Shown here: positions 1 through 6,962 of the stretch, piece by piece
Numbering within the stretch: position 1 is the first letter of the stretch
Layout: every line of letters starts with the position of its first letter
NCBI GenBank assembly: GCA_050747825.1
Contig: JBOGJG010000156.1
Location: 1-15,246 of the forward strand
Direction: 5' to 3'
From: JBOGJG01 sp050747825
Lineage (GTDB): Bacteria > Acidobacteriota > UBA6911 > RPQK01 > JBOGJG01
Length of the DNA stretch: 15,246 nucleotides
Notes under the pieces: model-generated
Seen by the model: only the letters and a program-made list of their open reading frames with translations
What the model was told of the DNA's origin: nothing
Database searches by the model: none
Program-made: the position numbers and the translations under genes

Positions 1-102
1 CGCCGAATTGATCGGCGTTCAGCCCGACGGTACCGTCGCATCCCGAGGCCGAGTCGGCTGAAGGGCTCGTCATGTTCCCGGATGGTTCTGTGGATCTTCT
101 TG
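1..102. other. window edge, no confident gene, three short dyads
   Basis: No confident gene is visible. On the plus strand, frame 2 is open from base 2 to a TGA at 59-61 and could be the last 19 codons of a gene outside the window (reading ...GVQPDGTVASRG...), but this is too short to assign. The stretch is dense in dyads: CGCCGA/TCGGCG at 1-17, a perfect 14-bp palindrome at 25-38 centred on GGTACC, and GCCGA-G-TCGGC at 48-58. These could be a transcription end or chance in GC-rich DNA. Confidence 0.3.
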
Positions 103-129
103 TCACCAATCACCAATCACCAATCACCA
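103..129. repeat. heptamer tandem repeat (TCACCAA), about 3.9 copies
   Basis: Seven-base units TCACCAA (GGTGATT on the other strand in its GGT phase) repeat without error at 103-109, 110-116 and 117-123, with a fourth partial copy to 129. The array ends 11 bases before the stop codon of the transposase remnant. It shares the 7-bp period and GGT phase with the repeat block at 5984-6220. Such heptamers resemble the short tandemly repeated repetitive sequences described in cyanobacteria, but no relation is shown. Confidence 0.85.
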
Positions 130-140
130 CTGGTGTCCGG

Positions 141-500
141 TTAAAAGTTGAATAAATTCAATTGGTTACAAGGTTCATATTGTTCATTATGTTGACTCGG
201 ATGCGTCAGTACCTGTGAAATTGGAGTTTTCTCGAAAAGCGTGAGGCTCAAAATTTGCAAAATTGTGTAGAGGCTGAGTTCGGTTTTGAGCTGTTTCTGG
301 ACAATCGCCACGAGCAGGTAGACGCAGAGGGCAGTCAAGACTTGTGTTTTGACGGCATTGGAGGATGTACCGTAGAACCTTTGGATCCGCAGATGCTGCT
401 TGATCCATTTGAAGAACAGTTCGATTTGCCACCGGCATTGGTCAAGTTGGGCTATGGTCAGTGCCGGCAGCAAAAGGTTGTTGGTGAGAAAAGTGAGATG
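141..500 (-). mobile_element. IS4-family transposase, C-terminal remnant
   Basis: The minus-strand frame ending in TAA at 141-143 encodes the C-terminal part of an IS4-type DDE transposase. Recognisable pieces in order are LTFLTNN, the QLDQCRWQIELFFKWIKQHL block that carries the last catalytic glutamate (the E of IELFFKW), then FYGTSSNAVKTQ, a hydrophobic helix and LFEKTPI near the end. Homology starts near base 500; the N-terminal two thirds, with the two catalytic aspartates, are absent, so it cannot be active. The sequence beyond the stop (GGTGTCCGGTTAAA, about 132-145) could be an IS end, but no partner inverted repeat is visible. At about 500 the element joins the truncated HEPN gene on the same strand. 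Confidence 0.8.
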
Positions 501-502
501 GT

Positions 503-664
503 GACGCCGATTGCTCTTAATGCAGCTTTCAGCGCCCGTTCCACGATTTCCTGCGAGCGGCGCACCACCAAATTCCAAACCCCGCGCTGCCGGGCGCCCT
601 CCGCTTCAACAAAAATCTCAGTTGCCTGGGCCATATAGGCCGCCGCCATTCCCTCGCTGGTCAT
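503..664 (-). pseudogene. HEPN-domain toxin gene, 3' end lost
   Basis: The ATG at 664-662 opens a reading frame whose first ~54 residues look like a HEPN protein of the MNT/HEPN (MntA-HepT) type: AAAYMAQATEIF, then VWNLVVRRSQEIVERALKAA and LRAIGV, the amphipathic helices of the four-helix bundle. After V54 the similarity stops and the frame runs into transposase DNA read in another frame. The catalytic R-x4-6-H motif of HEPN RNases, which lies further on, is missing, so any product should be inactive. Its start overlaps the stop of the nucleotidyltransferase gene by four bases (ATGA at 661-664), the usual translational coupling of this two-gene system. Family assignment rests on pattern recognition of a short segment. 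Confidence 0.7.
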
Positions 665-1156
665 AGCTCGAATCTCTCTCCGGGAACATAATCGGGTTTG
701 AGTTCCCAGTAACGGATTCGCCCTCTTTGAATGCGCCGAGAACCCAGGCGATCGAGAGACTGTCGAAGTCGTTCCAGAATCGAGGAAAAGAACGCTTCCT
801 TTTCATAAAGAATCACAGCATCCTGGGTTAGATCAAGGTATAAGGGGCAGGTTCGCTGGGCCTCTTCCGGGGTTTTCAAGATGGTGCAAACATCACTCCC
901 TGCTGGCGGAGTTCGTAAAACCGAGGCTCCAGGAGCTCATAAATCGACTCGACATACTTTTGTCTGGCAAGCCGCCCGCGCGGCAGATCGGAAGCAACTA
1001 CCAGCAGATCAATATCCGAGTGGGACCGGCCTCCTCTCGGGCTACCGACCCAAAGAGCACCACGGCCACCAGAGAATCCCCTAATAAGTTCTTCCGTATA
1101 TTCAAGACTAATCTTCTTAAGGGTTTAAGGGTATTATTTAATTCCGCTCTTTCCAT
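661..1156 (-). pseudogene. MNT-type nucleotidyltransferase (antitoxin-like), two frameshifts
   Basis: Three consecutive minus-strand frames together encode a ~164-residue minimal nucleotidyltransferase. The probable start is the ATG at 1156, behind GAGGAG. The hallmark GS-x10-DxD site is split: VVLFGSVAREEAGP in the first frame, SDIDLLVVASDLPRG in the second. The first break lies at 1022-1024, where one C seems lost from a C run. The second is near 883, again one C missing, after which LKTPEEAQRTCPLYLDLTQD continues to the stop at 661. In MntA-HepT systems this enzyme neutralises the HEPN toxin by AMPylating it. Both losses are single bases in C runs, so sequencing error is possible, but the truncated HEPN partner argues for real decay. 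Confidence 0.75.
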
Positions 1157-1419
1157 GTGCTCCTCACCCGCCTGATTGTATGACAAATATCGAACAAAGC
1201 TGTTGTAATAAGAAAGTTCAAGGAAATTTCAAGACAATTGCAATACCGATTGGCGGTGGATTGGTTCTTTCGGAAACTGTTCGTTATTGAGACCATCAGT
1301 CCCACAAACGGACAGTTTCAACGGAACTCTCTTCCAGGCAAGCGCTTAATAAACAACGCATGTGCAATGGTTTACGATAACTACTCTTAAATTGGAATGA
1401 GACTTGCCCATAGGCCCGC
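1157..1419. other. AT-rich intergenic leader of the ADOP permease
   Basis: This stretch is clearly richer in A and T than the surrounding genes and holds no convincing gene. It separates the minus-strand MNT remnant from the plus-strand permease, so it must contain at least one outward promoter, but no -35/-10 pair stands out. The main structure is the inverted repeat at 1273-1319. ADOP permeases often have a PadR-type regulator gene just upstream; none is present here. Confidence 0.55.
1273..1319. repeat. imperfect inverted repeat upstream of the permease
   Basis: GAAACTGTTCGTT (1273-1285) pairs with AACGGACAGTTTC (1307-1319), 12 of 13 positions matching, around a 21-bp centre. It lies 101 bp before the permease start. 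It has no T tract, so it is not a typical terminator. It could be a regulator binding site or the footprint of a small mobile element. Confidence 0.55.
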
Positions 1420-3837
1420 ATGCAAACGCTCTGGCAAGACCTGCGCTACGGCTTTCGGATGCTGCGGAAGAATCCCGGCTTGACGGCGGTGGCGGTTATA
1501 ACGCTGGCGCTTGGGATTGGTGCGAATACGGCTATTTTCAGTATCGTGAATGCGGTTGTTCTGCGGCCGCTGCCCTACCCGGAGGCAGACCGGCTGGTCG
1601 AAATTTTTCACGCTTACTCAAAAATTAATCTGTCGCAGGCCTCAGTCTCACCGATTGCCTTCGATCACTACCGCAAGGAGGTCGAATCCCTCGAACATCT
1701 GGCGGCAGTTACGAGGTATAGAGCACCGGAGAACCTGACCGAGGCAGGCAATCCTGAGCGAGTCCGATCGGCCATGGTCTCAGCCGAGTTCTTCCCTGCC
1801 CTGCGTGTATCCCCAGTGCTGGGCCGAACCTTTCTGGCCGAAGAAGATGAGCCCGGCAAAGAGCATGCAGCCGTGCTCAGTTTTGGAATATGGCAGCAGC
1901 GCTTCGGCGGCGACCCCGGCATGGTGGGAAAAACCATTAAACTTGATGGCGCCGCCTACACGGTGGTCGGGATTCTGCCGGCGGATTTCCAATTCCTGAT
2001 GGAAGCGGATGTTTGGCTCCCTCTGGCCTTTTCGGCGGAGGAGCTGCGTCAGGGCAACGAGTTCCTGGGCGTAATCGGACGACTCAAACCCGGTATTTCC
2101 TTCCCTCAGGCCGATGCCGAGATGGACTCCATTTCGGCCGAAGTTCGCGCCCGATTCCCCTTTCTGGAAGACAGCGGTTGGAACGCCTACGTCTTACCAC
2201 TCGATGAGGTGGCGTCAGGACCGATGCGTCATGCGGTTCTTATCTTGCTGGGGGCTGTAGGATTCGTTTTGCTGATTGCCTGCGTCAACGTGGCCAATCT
2301 CATGCTGAGCCGGGCCTTGGCCCGCCAAAAGGAGATCGGAATCCGCACCGCTCTGGGAGCCAATCGCTGGCGGTTGGCTCGCCAGCTCCTGAGTGAATCC
2401 CTGGTGCTGGCCCTGATGGGCGGAAGCCTGGGACTGCTGGTCGGCTACTGGGGGATCGACCTCCTGTTATCCATAATACCCAGCCAAATTCCCACTCTCA
2501 TTCAAGCGGGTATCCGGATCGATGGCTTGGTGCTGGTCTTCACGTTACTTCTGTCGGTTGCTACGGGCTTGCTGTTTGGCGCCGTCCCAGCGCTTTCGTC
2601 CGCGGGGATCGACATAAACGAATCCCTGAAAGAAGGGGGAAGGACCTCGATGGCCGAGGACCGCCGCAGACTGCGTCCCCTGCTGACGGTGGCCGAAGTC
2701 GCCCTTGCCCTGGTTTTGCTGATCGGCGCCGGCCTGATGATCAAGAGCTTTATCCTCATCCTGCAGGCGGATACCGGATTCGATCCGAGCAACGTCCTTA
2801 CCTTCGCAATCTCTTTATCTGAGAACAAGTACCGGAACGAGCAGCAGATTACTGCATTTCATGGAGAAGTTCTGGAGAACATAGCCGGTCTCCCCGGAGT
2901 CGAGTCCGTGGGCTCCGGCTTGACGCTCCCCCTGTCCCAAGACTGGCAGGGTTCTTTCGTCATTCAGGGCCGGGATCTCAATCCTGATCCGCATGCCCAT
3001 CTGGTACCGGTCAGCTCCGATTACTTCGAGACCATGCGGATTCCGTTACTGAAGGGGCGACTGTTTACAGAGGCAGACACCAACGAGAGTCTTCCGGTGG
3101 TGATCATCGATGAAGTCACCGCCCGGACTTATTGGCCGGATGAGGATCCGATCGGAAAGTATGTCTCAGGTATATCAGATGAAGATTCAGAACGCTGGCG
3201 TGAGATAGTCGGCGTGGTAAAGAGCGTCAAGCGTAATTCGGCCCTGAGCGAACAGATCAAAGGTGATGTCTACGTGCCGTTTGCTCAACTTCCTTTGAAC
3301 TCCTTCCATTTCGCCGTGCGTACCAGCGGTGATCCTCTCAGCCTGGCCGCGGCCGCGCGCGCCCAGGTACTCGAGATCGATCCGGAGCAGCCGATTTTCG
3401 ACATTCGAACTATGGAGCAAAGGCTTGATGAGTTCGTGGCACAGCCGCGGTCCACTATGATCTTGCTCGGCAGTTTCGCTATTCTGGCTTTGGTGCTGGC
3501 CGCCATCGGGATTTACGGTGTCCTGTCTTATTCTATTTCTCAAAGGACTCATGAAATTGGAATCCGGATGGCTTTGGGCGCCCGGCCCAACGATATTATG
3601 AGGTCGATTGTCGGCAGGGGATTAAAGCTTGCGCTGATCGGCATCGCTTTGGGCCTGGCGGCAGCCTTGGGCCTGAGCCGGTTTCTCTCCAGCCTGCTTT
3701 ACGGAGTCAGCGCCACTGACCCGGCCACCTTTGTGGCTGTTTCACTTTTACTGACCGGCATCGCTCTACTCGCCAGCTACATCCCCGCCCGCCGGGCCAC
3801 CAGGGTGGATCCGAAGGCGGCGCTGAGGTATGAGTGA
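1420..3837 (+). CDS. ADOP-family orphan ABC permease (MacB/FtsX)
   Basis: An 805-residue inner-membrane protein of the acidobacterial duplicated orphan permease type. It opens with MQTLWQDLRYGFRMLRKNPG, then TM1 (about 21-41) and a MacB-like periplasmic domain (about 50-265). A first FtsX unit has TMs near 268-296, 322-352 and 368-392; a linking TM lies at 420-447. A second periplasmic domain (450-680) leads to a second FtsX unit with TMs near 680-706, 734-762 and 770-798. The repeated IGIRTALGA/IGIRMALGA segments (after the first TM of each FtsX unit) and the final PARRATRVDPKAALRYE are typical. Length matches the family (~800-900). No ATPase, membrane-fusion or PadR gene is adjacent, so it is an orphan; the substrate is unknown. 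The ATG at 1420 has no clear Shine-Dalgarno but fits the conserved family start. Its stop abuts the stop of the convergent epimerase. Confidence 0.93.
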   Translation: MQTLWQDLRYGFRMLRKNPGLTAVAVITLALGIGANTAIFSIVNAVVLRPLPYPEADRLVEIFHAYSKINLSQASVSPIAFDHYRKEVESLEHLAAVTRYRAPENLTEAGNPERVRSAMVSAEFFPALRVSPVLGRTFLAEEDEPGKEHAAVLSFGIWQQRFGGDPGMVGKTIKLDGAAYTVVGILPADFQFLMEADVWLPLAFSAEELRQGNEFLGVIGRLKPGISFPQADAEMDSISAEVRARFPFLEDSGWNAYVLPLDEVASGPMRHAVLILLGAVGFVLLIACVNVANLMLSRALARQKEIGIRTALGANRWRLARQLLSESLVLALMGGSLGLLVGYWGIDLLLSIIPSQIPTLIQAGIRIDGLVLVFTLLLSVATGLLFGAVPALSSAGIDINESLKEGGRTSMAEDRRRLRPLLTVAEVALALVLLIGAGLMIKSFILILQADTGFDPSNVLTFAISLSENKYRNEQQITAFHGEVLENIAGLPGVESVGSGLTLPLSQDWQGSFVIQGRDLNPDPHAHLVPVSSDYFETMRIPLLKGRLFTEADTNESLPVVIIDEVTARTYWPDEDPIGKYVSGISDEDSERWREIVGVVKSVKRNSALSEQIKGDVYVPFAQLPLNSFHFAVRTSGDPLSLAAAARAQVLEIDPEQPIFDIRTMEQRLDEFVAQPRSTMILLGSFAILALVLAAIGIYGVLSYSISQRTHEIGIRMALGARPNDIMRSIVGRGLKLALIGIALGLAAALGLSRFLSSLLYGVSATDPATFVAVSLLLTGIALLASYIPARRATRVDPKAALRYE

Positions 3838-4863
3838 TCAAGCGGATTCAGCAGCGGGCTGGACTCCCAGGCCGGAACGGTCGTTCAAGAGGATCTTTCC
3901 ATTTATCGCTTCGATTCCGGTGAATGGGTCGTTTGAGATGAGCAAGTTGCCGTCCAGGTCCACCCAATCGGCCAGAGGGGCGAGATGCGCCGCGGCCGCA
4001 ATGGCCACAGAGCTTTCAATCATGCAGCCGAGCATGATTTTTAGTCTCATCTCCCGGGCCATTTGGATCATCGTCCAGGCAGGCTGAATCCCTCCAGCCT
4101 TCATCAGTTTAATGTTAATTCCGTCGTAGGCGCCTGCCAGTCGGGGGATATCGGCAGCTGTTTTCACTGACTCGTCGGCGACAATGGGCAGATCCACGCG
4201 CCGTCTCAGCCAACGGGCATCCTCAATTTGTTCCGCGGGCATGGGCTGCTCGATGAGCTCCACACCCACGCCCTGCAACCACCGGATTTTATCGAGCGCC
4301 TCTTCCCTGGTTTTCCATCCCTCATTTGCATCGATGCGAAGCGGTTTGCCCGTCACTGCGCGTACCGCTTCGATGATCTCGTCATCTCGATCACTGCCTA
4401 ATTTGACTTTGAGAACTGGATAAGACTTGGCTTCGCCCACCTTGGTCCGTATTGCTTCGGGACTGTCGATGCCGATCGAGAACGAGGTATGGGGAACTTT
4501 CGATTTGTCCAAACCAAATAAACGATAGAGGGGAAGGCCCAGTTTCTTTCCCACCCAGTCCATCAGAGCGACATCCAGCGCGCAGCGGGCGCAACTCTGA
4601 TCGAGAATGATTTGGTCTACCGCGATTTTGACGTCCCTGTAATGCAGCCAGTCGTAAGATTCAACTGTCTCTCGAATGCTGTCAAGCCGCGAGGCGGTCT
4701 TCTCCCCGTCTTCTCCGTATCGGGTATTCGGAGCTGCCTCTCCGTAGCCTCGAATACCGTCGCGCTCGAGGGTGATGAAGATATTTTCTTTATAGTCAGA
4801 CGAGTTTCGGGAAATCGTCCATGTATATTTGAGCTCGAGCCTTCTGGAGCCGAATTGAATCAT
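3838..4863 (-). CDS. dipeptide epimerase (L-Ala-D/L-Glu type), enolase superfamily
   Basis: A 341-residue member of the muconate-lactonizing subgroup of the enolase superfamily. The N-terminal capping domain covers about 1-120. The barrel carries the KxK motif (K152, K154 in LKVKLG), metal ligands D178 (RIDANEGW), E204 (LIEQP) and D230 (VADES), and the opposite-face lysine K252 (NIKLMKAGG). The VDLDGN segment holds the DxD pair (D302, D304) that in known Ala-Glu epimerases binds the substrate amino group. The known reaction is epimerisation of L-Ala-D-Glu from murein peptides to L-Ala-L-Glu, which peptidases then cleave; other dipeptides are possible. No good Shine-Dalgarno precedes the ATG at 4863. 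It lies 65 bp behind the sigma-54 small gene on the same strand and may be co-transcribed with it. Confidence 0.9.
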   Translation of the reverse strand: MIQFGSRRLELKYTWTISRNSSDYKENIFITLERDGIRGYGEAAPNTRYGEDGEKTASRLDSIRETVESYDWLHYRDVKIAVDQIILDQSCARCALDVALMDWVGKKLGLPLYRLFGLDKSKVPHTSFSIGIDSPEAIRTKVGEAKSYPVLKVKLGSDRDDEIIEAVRAVTGKPLRIDANEGWKTREEALDKIRWLQGVGVELIEQPMPAEQIEDARWLRRRVDLPIVADESVKTAADIPRLAGAYDGINIKLMKAGGIQPAWTMIQMAREMRLKIMLGCMIESSVAIAAAAHLAPLADWVDLDGNLLISNDPFTGIEAINGKILLNDRSGLGVQPAAESA

Positions 4864-4928
4864 AAGCGCGTGAGAGTACCGACCGCTGCTCTCCGCGATA
4901 TTTTAAACCGGCTTTCAGCAAGTTTCAC

Positions 4929-5189
4929 TTACTGATGCACAAGTTCCCTTTCTTCCTGTTCTTCTCGGGTATTCAAAGCCGCCTGTGATCGCTTCAGCCG
5001 ATCTCTTTGGGCTATCTCGACAATATTGTCCCGGGCGGCGCGCTCTCTGATCTCTTGAATCGGCTCTTCTCCCTTTGCTTCCCGGCGAGCTCTTTTAATG
5101 TACTCACTTTCCTTGAGGCGTCCTTTCATTTCTTTTAGATAGGAACACCAGATGATCTGACCTTTCACATAATTGTTTCGTGTCGCCAT
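4929..5189 (-). CDS. 86-residue charged protein of unknown function
   Basis: I do not recognise a family. It is very rich in Arg, Lys and Glu and should be almost wholly helical, possibly coiled coil; a short aromatic/hydrophobic patch (QIIWCSYL, residues 11-18) is the only non-charged stretch. No signal peptide or membrane segment is seen. That it is a real gene is supported by regulation, not homology: an AAGGAGG Shine-Dalgarno ends 8 bases before the ATG, and a perfect sigma-54 -24/-12 element predicts a transcript start about 33 bases upstream. The downstream neighbour is the dipeptide epimerase on the same strand. A single cysteine (C15) makes zinc binding unlikely. It could be a small stress, motility or surface-growth accessory protein, but nothing in the sequence decides this. 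Confidence 0.75.
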   Translation of the reverse strand: MATRNNYVKGQIIWCSYLKEMKGRLKESEYIKRARREAKGEEPIQEIRERAARDNIVEIAQRDRLKRSQAALNTREEQEERELVHQ

Positions 5190-5195
5190 AAGACG

Positions 5196-5204
5196 AACCT
5201 CCTT
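5196..5204 (-). promoter_or_regulatory. strong Shine-Dalgarno of the small gene
   Basis: On the minus strand this reads AAGGAGGTT, a near-perfect anti-16S match, with the AGGAGG core 8 bases before the ATG at 5189. It is by far the strongest ribosome site in the window and fixes the start of the 86-residue protein. Confidence 0.85.
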
Positions 5205-5231
5205 TGCGACTCTTAATGACTATTTTACTGG

Positions 5232-5247
5232 AGCAATGATCGTGCCA
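5232..5247 (-). promoter_or_regulatory. sigma-54 (RpoN) -24/-12 promoter
   Basis: Minus strand reads TGGCACGATCATTGCT, matching the RpoN consensus TGGCACG-N4-TTGCW at every defined position, with the required 10 bases between the GG (5246-5245) and GC (5234-5233). Transcription should start near 5221, giving a leader of about 33 bases before the ATG at 5189. Sigma-54 promoters need an activator ATPase bound upstream; none is encoded in this window. Confidence 0.85.
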
Positions 5248-5316
5248 GAAAAGTCTCGCTGTGGAACTGGGGAGCTTGAGGCAAATTCGTTTCATCTAAA
5301 TGAGGCGGGAGTTACA

Positions 5317-5331
5317 TTTTATGCAATAAAA
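5317..5331. promoter_or_regulatory. palindrome, candidate enhancer site for the sigma-54 promoter
   Basis: TTTTAT-GCA-ATAAAA is a perfect dyad with 6-bp arms. Its centre lies about 103 bp upstream of the predicted sigma-54 start, the usual place for an enhancer-binding-protein site. A second, weaker dyad GGAAA-TT-TTTCC is at 5345-5356. AT-rich palindromes occur by chance, so this is tentative. Confidence 0.4.
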
Positions 5332-5358
5332 CACCTGTTTTCGGGGAAATTTTTCCTC

Positions 5359-5982
5359 TTAGCCATGAGTCAACAGGAAACGAGGACAGTAGACACTCAG
5401 AGCCAAACCGAGAGCGACAAAGGTGGTCAAGGTCGAGGATCCACCATAACTGATCAGCGGTAGCGGAATGCCAATGGATGGGATAATTCCCAGCGTCATT
5501 CCTATATTGACGGCTACGTGAAAGCAGATCAGGCTGGCCACGCCGGACACGATCAGGATGCCGGCGCGGTCCTGGGACGCCTCGCCGATCCGCATCAGGC
5601 GCATTAACAGCAAAAGATAGAGGGCCAGAATCAGACTGGCGCCGGCAAAGCCAAGTTCCTCGGCGAGCAGCGAAAAGATGAAATCGGTATGAACTTCAGG
5701 CACGAAGCCTAATTGCGACTGAAGACCGTTGCCCAGACCTTTGCCCAGTAAGCCTCCCGAACCAATGGCTATTCTGGATTGGCGCGTCTGTTAGCCCACT
5801 CCCTGAGGGTCCCTCTCCGCATCCAGAGTGACCAGGATGCGCTCCTTTTGATAATCCTCGAGGAAAACCCACCCCAGGGGAGCCAAAGTCAATCCCACGA
5901 TCAATATCCAAACCATCATCTTCGTGCGGAGGCCCGCGACAATAGCCATTCCGAAGAGAATGGGAGGATAGACCAGAGCCGT
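5359..5982 (-). pseudogene. rodA C-terminal half, truncated and with an in-frame stop
   Basis: About 207 codons of a SEDS glycan polymerase (RodA/FtsW family, the peptidoglycan glycosyltransferase of cell elongation). From the 5' side: TALVYPPILFGMAIVAG, a transmembrane segment, the LVTLDAERDPQGVG loop, GSGGLLGKGLGNG, then PEVHTDFIFSLLAEELGF and the signature GIPLPLISYGGSS. The first half of the protein is missing; similarity begins at 5982, one base from the repeat block at 5984. Codon 5793-5791 is TAA where the family has Tyr (GVGYQTRQSRIA), so a point mutation also interrupts it. Beyond that stop the frame is intact to TAA at 5361-5359, which suggests recent decay. A functional rodA is probably elsewhere in the genome. 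The choice of RodA over FtsW rests on the HTDFIFS and GIPLPLISYGG context. Confidence 0.88.
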
Positions 5983-5983
5983 T

Positions 5984-6071
5984 CTCGCTTCGCTCGCGGT
6001 GGCGGGTGGCAAGCTCGCTTCGCTCGCGGTGGCAGGTGGCGGGTGGCAAGCTCGCTTCGCTCGCGGTGGCG
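5984..6071. repeat. three 20-bp cassettes separated by GGTGGCR heptamers
   Basis: The sequence CTCGCTTCGCTCGCGGTGGC occurs exactly at 5984-6003, 6014-6033 and 6051-6070. Between the copies are GGTGGCR heptamers: two in the first interval (5998-6011) and three in the second (6028-6048), so the copy spacing grows from 30 to 37 by exactly one heptamer. On the minus strand the cassette contains GCGAGCGAAGCGAG, a core I recall from dispersed intergenic repeats in several phyla. Left of the block is the broken end of rodA; right of it starts the CAGCGGT array. Confidence 0.9.
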
Positions 6072-6073
6072 GC

Positions 6074-6220
<147 letters not shown>

Positions 6221-6234
6221 CAGCCTGTTTCCTT

Positions 6235-6240
6235 TTGACA
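6235..6240 (+). promoter_or_regulatory. TTGACA -35 element before the glycine-zipper gene
   Basis: A perfect -35 hexamer lies just outside the heptamer array. The -10 is not clear: 17-18 bases downstream the sequence is CATCTG/ATCTGG. The promoter is therefore tentative. If used, changes in array length would alter the DNA immediately upstream of it. Confidence 0.4.
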
Positions 6241-6285
6241 CTTTTATCCCTGTCGACCATCTGGAGAAGTATCTTGGAGGTTTGT

Positions 6286-6948
6286 ATGTTTCGATTTGCA
6301 GCTCTTTTCCTGACGACCTCGGCAGTAATGCTGGGTCAGACTCTCGACGACACCGTAATCCCCCGAAAGACCGAACTGTTTATCAGCCTCGAGCGGAGTA
6401 TCAATACCAGGACCGCCTCTAAAGGAGATAAATTCTACGGACGCCTGGCTGTCCCGATTACACAGAACGATCAGATCGTGGTCCCCGCAGGCACTTACGT
6501 CATCGGCCACGTCGGCGACGCCGAACAGGCGGGGTACGTTAAAGGCAAAGCACAGGTCGTGCTCCGGTTCGACACGATCATCCTGCCTGACGGCAGGACC
6601 CGCAATATTGAAGCCATCGTTCAATCAGCCGAAAACGAGGCCGTGGGTCGCTCCGGCGAAGAGGGCCGCATTGAATCCGTTGAAGACAGCCAGGGCAAGG
6701 AAGTTGCCGGTGGAGCTGCCGGTGGCGCCACGACCGGCGCCGCCATCGGCGGCCTGGCCACACGGAGCTGGAAGGGCCTGGGAGTAGGGGCTGCCGTGGG
6801 GGCCGCCGGCGGAGCTCTCATCGGACTGTTCCAAAAGGGCGAGCACGTGGTTTTGGAAAGAGGCACCACGCTCACCATCCAGCTCCTGGACGACATCCGC
6901 TTCATAAAGCCCGAACCTCCAAGGGCCGGGACTCCCTTGAAACCTTGA
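6286..6948 (+). CDS. secreted glycine-zipper protein, VirB10/TrbI-like fold
   Basis: A 220-residue exported protein. Residues 1-17 form a short signal peptide (MFRFAALFLTTSAVMLG, probable mature start Q18). Residues 45-112 (GDKFYGRLAVP, IVVPAGTYVIGHV, RFDTIILPDGRTRN) resemble the beta-rich core of VirB10/TrbI-type proteins, as does the closing GTTLTIQLLDDI. Between them, residues 142-180 are a glycine zipper (GGAAGGATTGAAIGG ... GVGAAVGAAGGALIG), likely to insert in or pack against a membrane. The ATG at 6286 is chosen because GGAGG stands 5 bases upstream and a signal peptide follows at once; the frame is open further upstream only because it passes through the heptamer array. It ends 14 bp before a large inverted repeat. 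No conjugation genes are nearby, so a cell-envelope role is more likely than DNA transfer. Confidence 0.85.
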   Translation: MFRFAALFLTTSAVMLGQTLDDTVIPRKTELFISLERSINTRTASKGDKFYGRLAVPITQNDQIVVPAGTYVIGHVGDAEQAGYVKGKAQVVLRFDTIILPDGRTRNIEAIVQSAENEAVGRSGEEGRIESVEDSQGKEVAGGAAGGATTGAAIGGLATRSWKGLGVGAAVGAAGGALIGLFQKGEHVVLERGTTLTIQLLDDIRFIKPEPPRAGTPLKP

Positions 6949-6962
6949 TTGAGACAATCTGG

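Noticed and set aside
132..145. Defined terminal inverted repeat of the IS4 remnant
   Set aside because: GGTGTCCGGTTAAA looks like an IS end, but the opposite end is deleted, so no pair can be shown.
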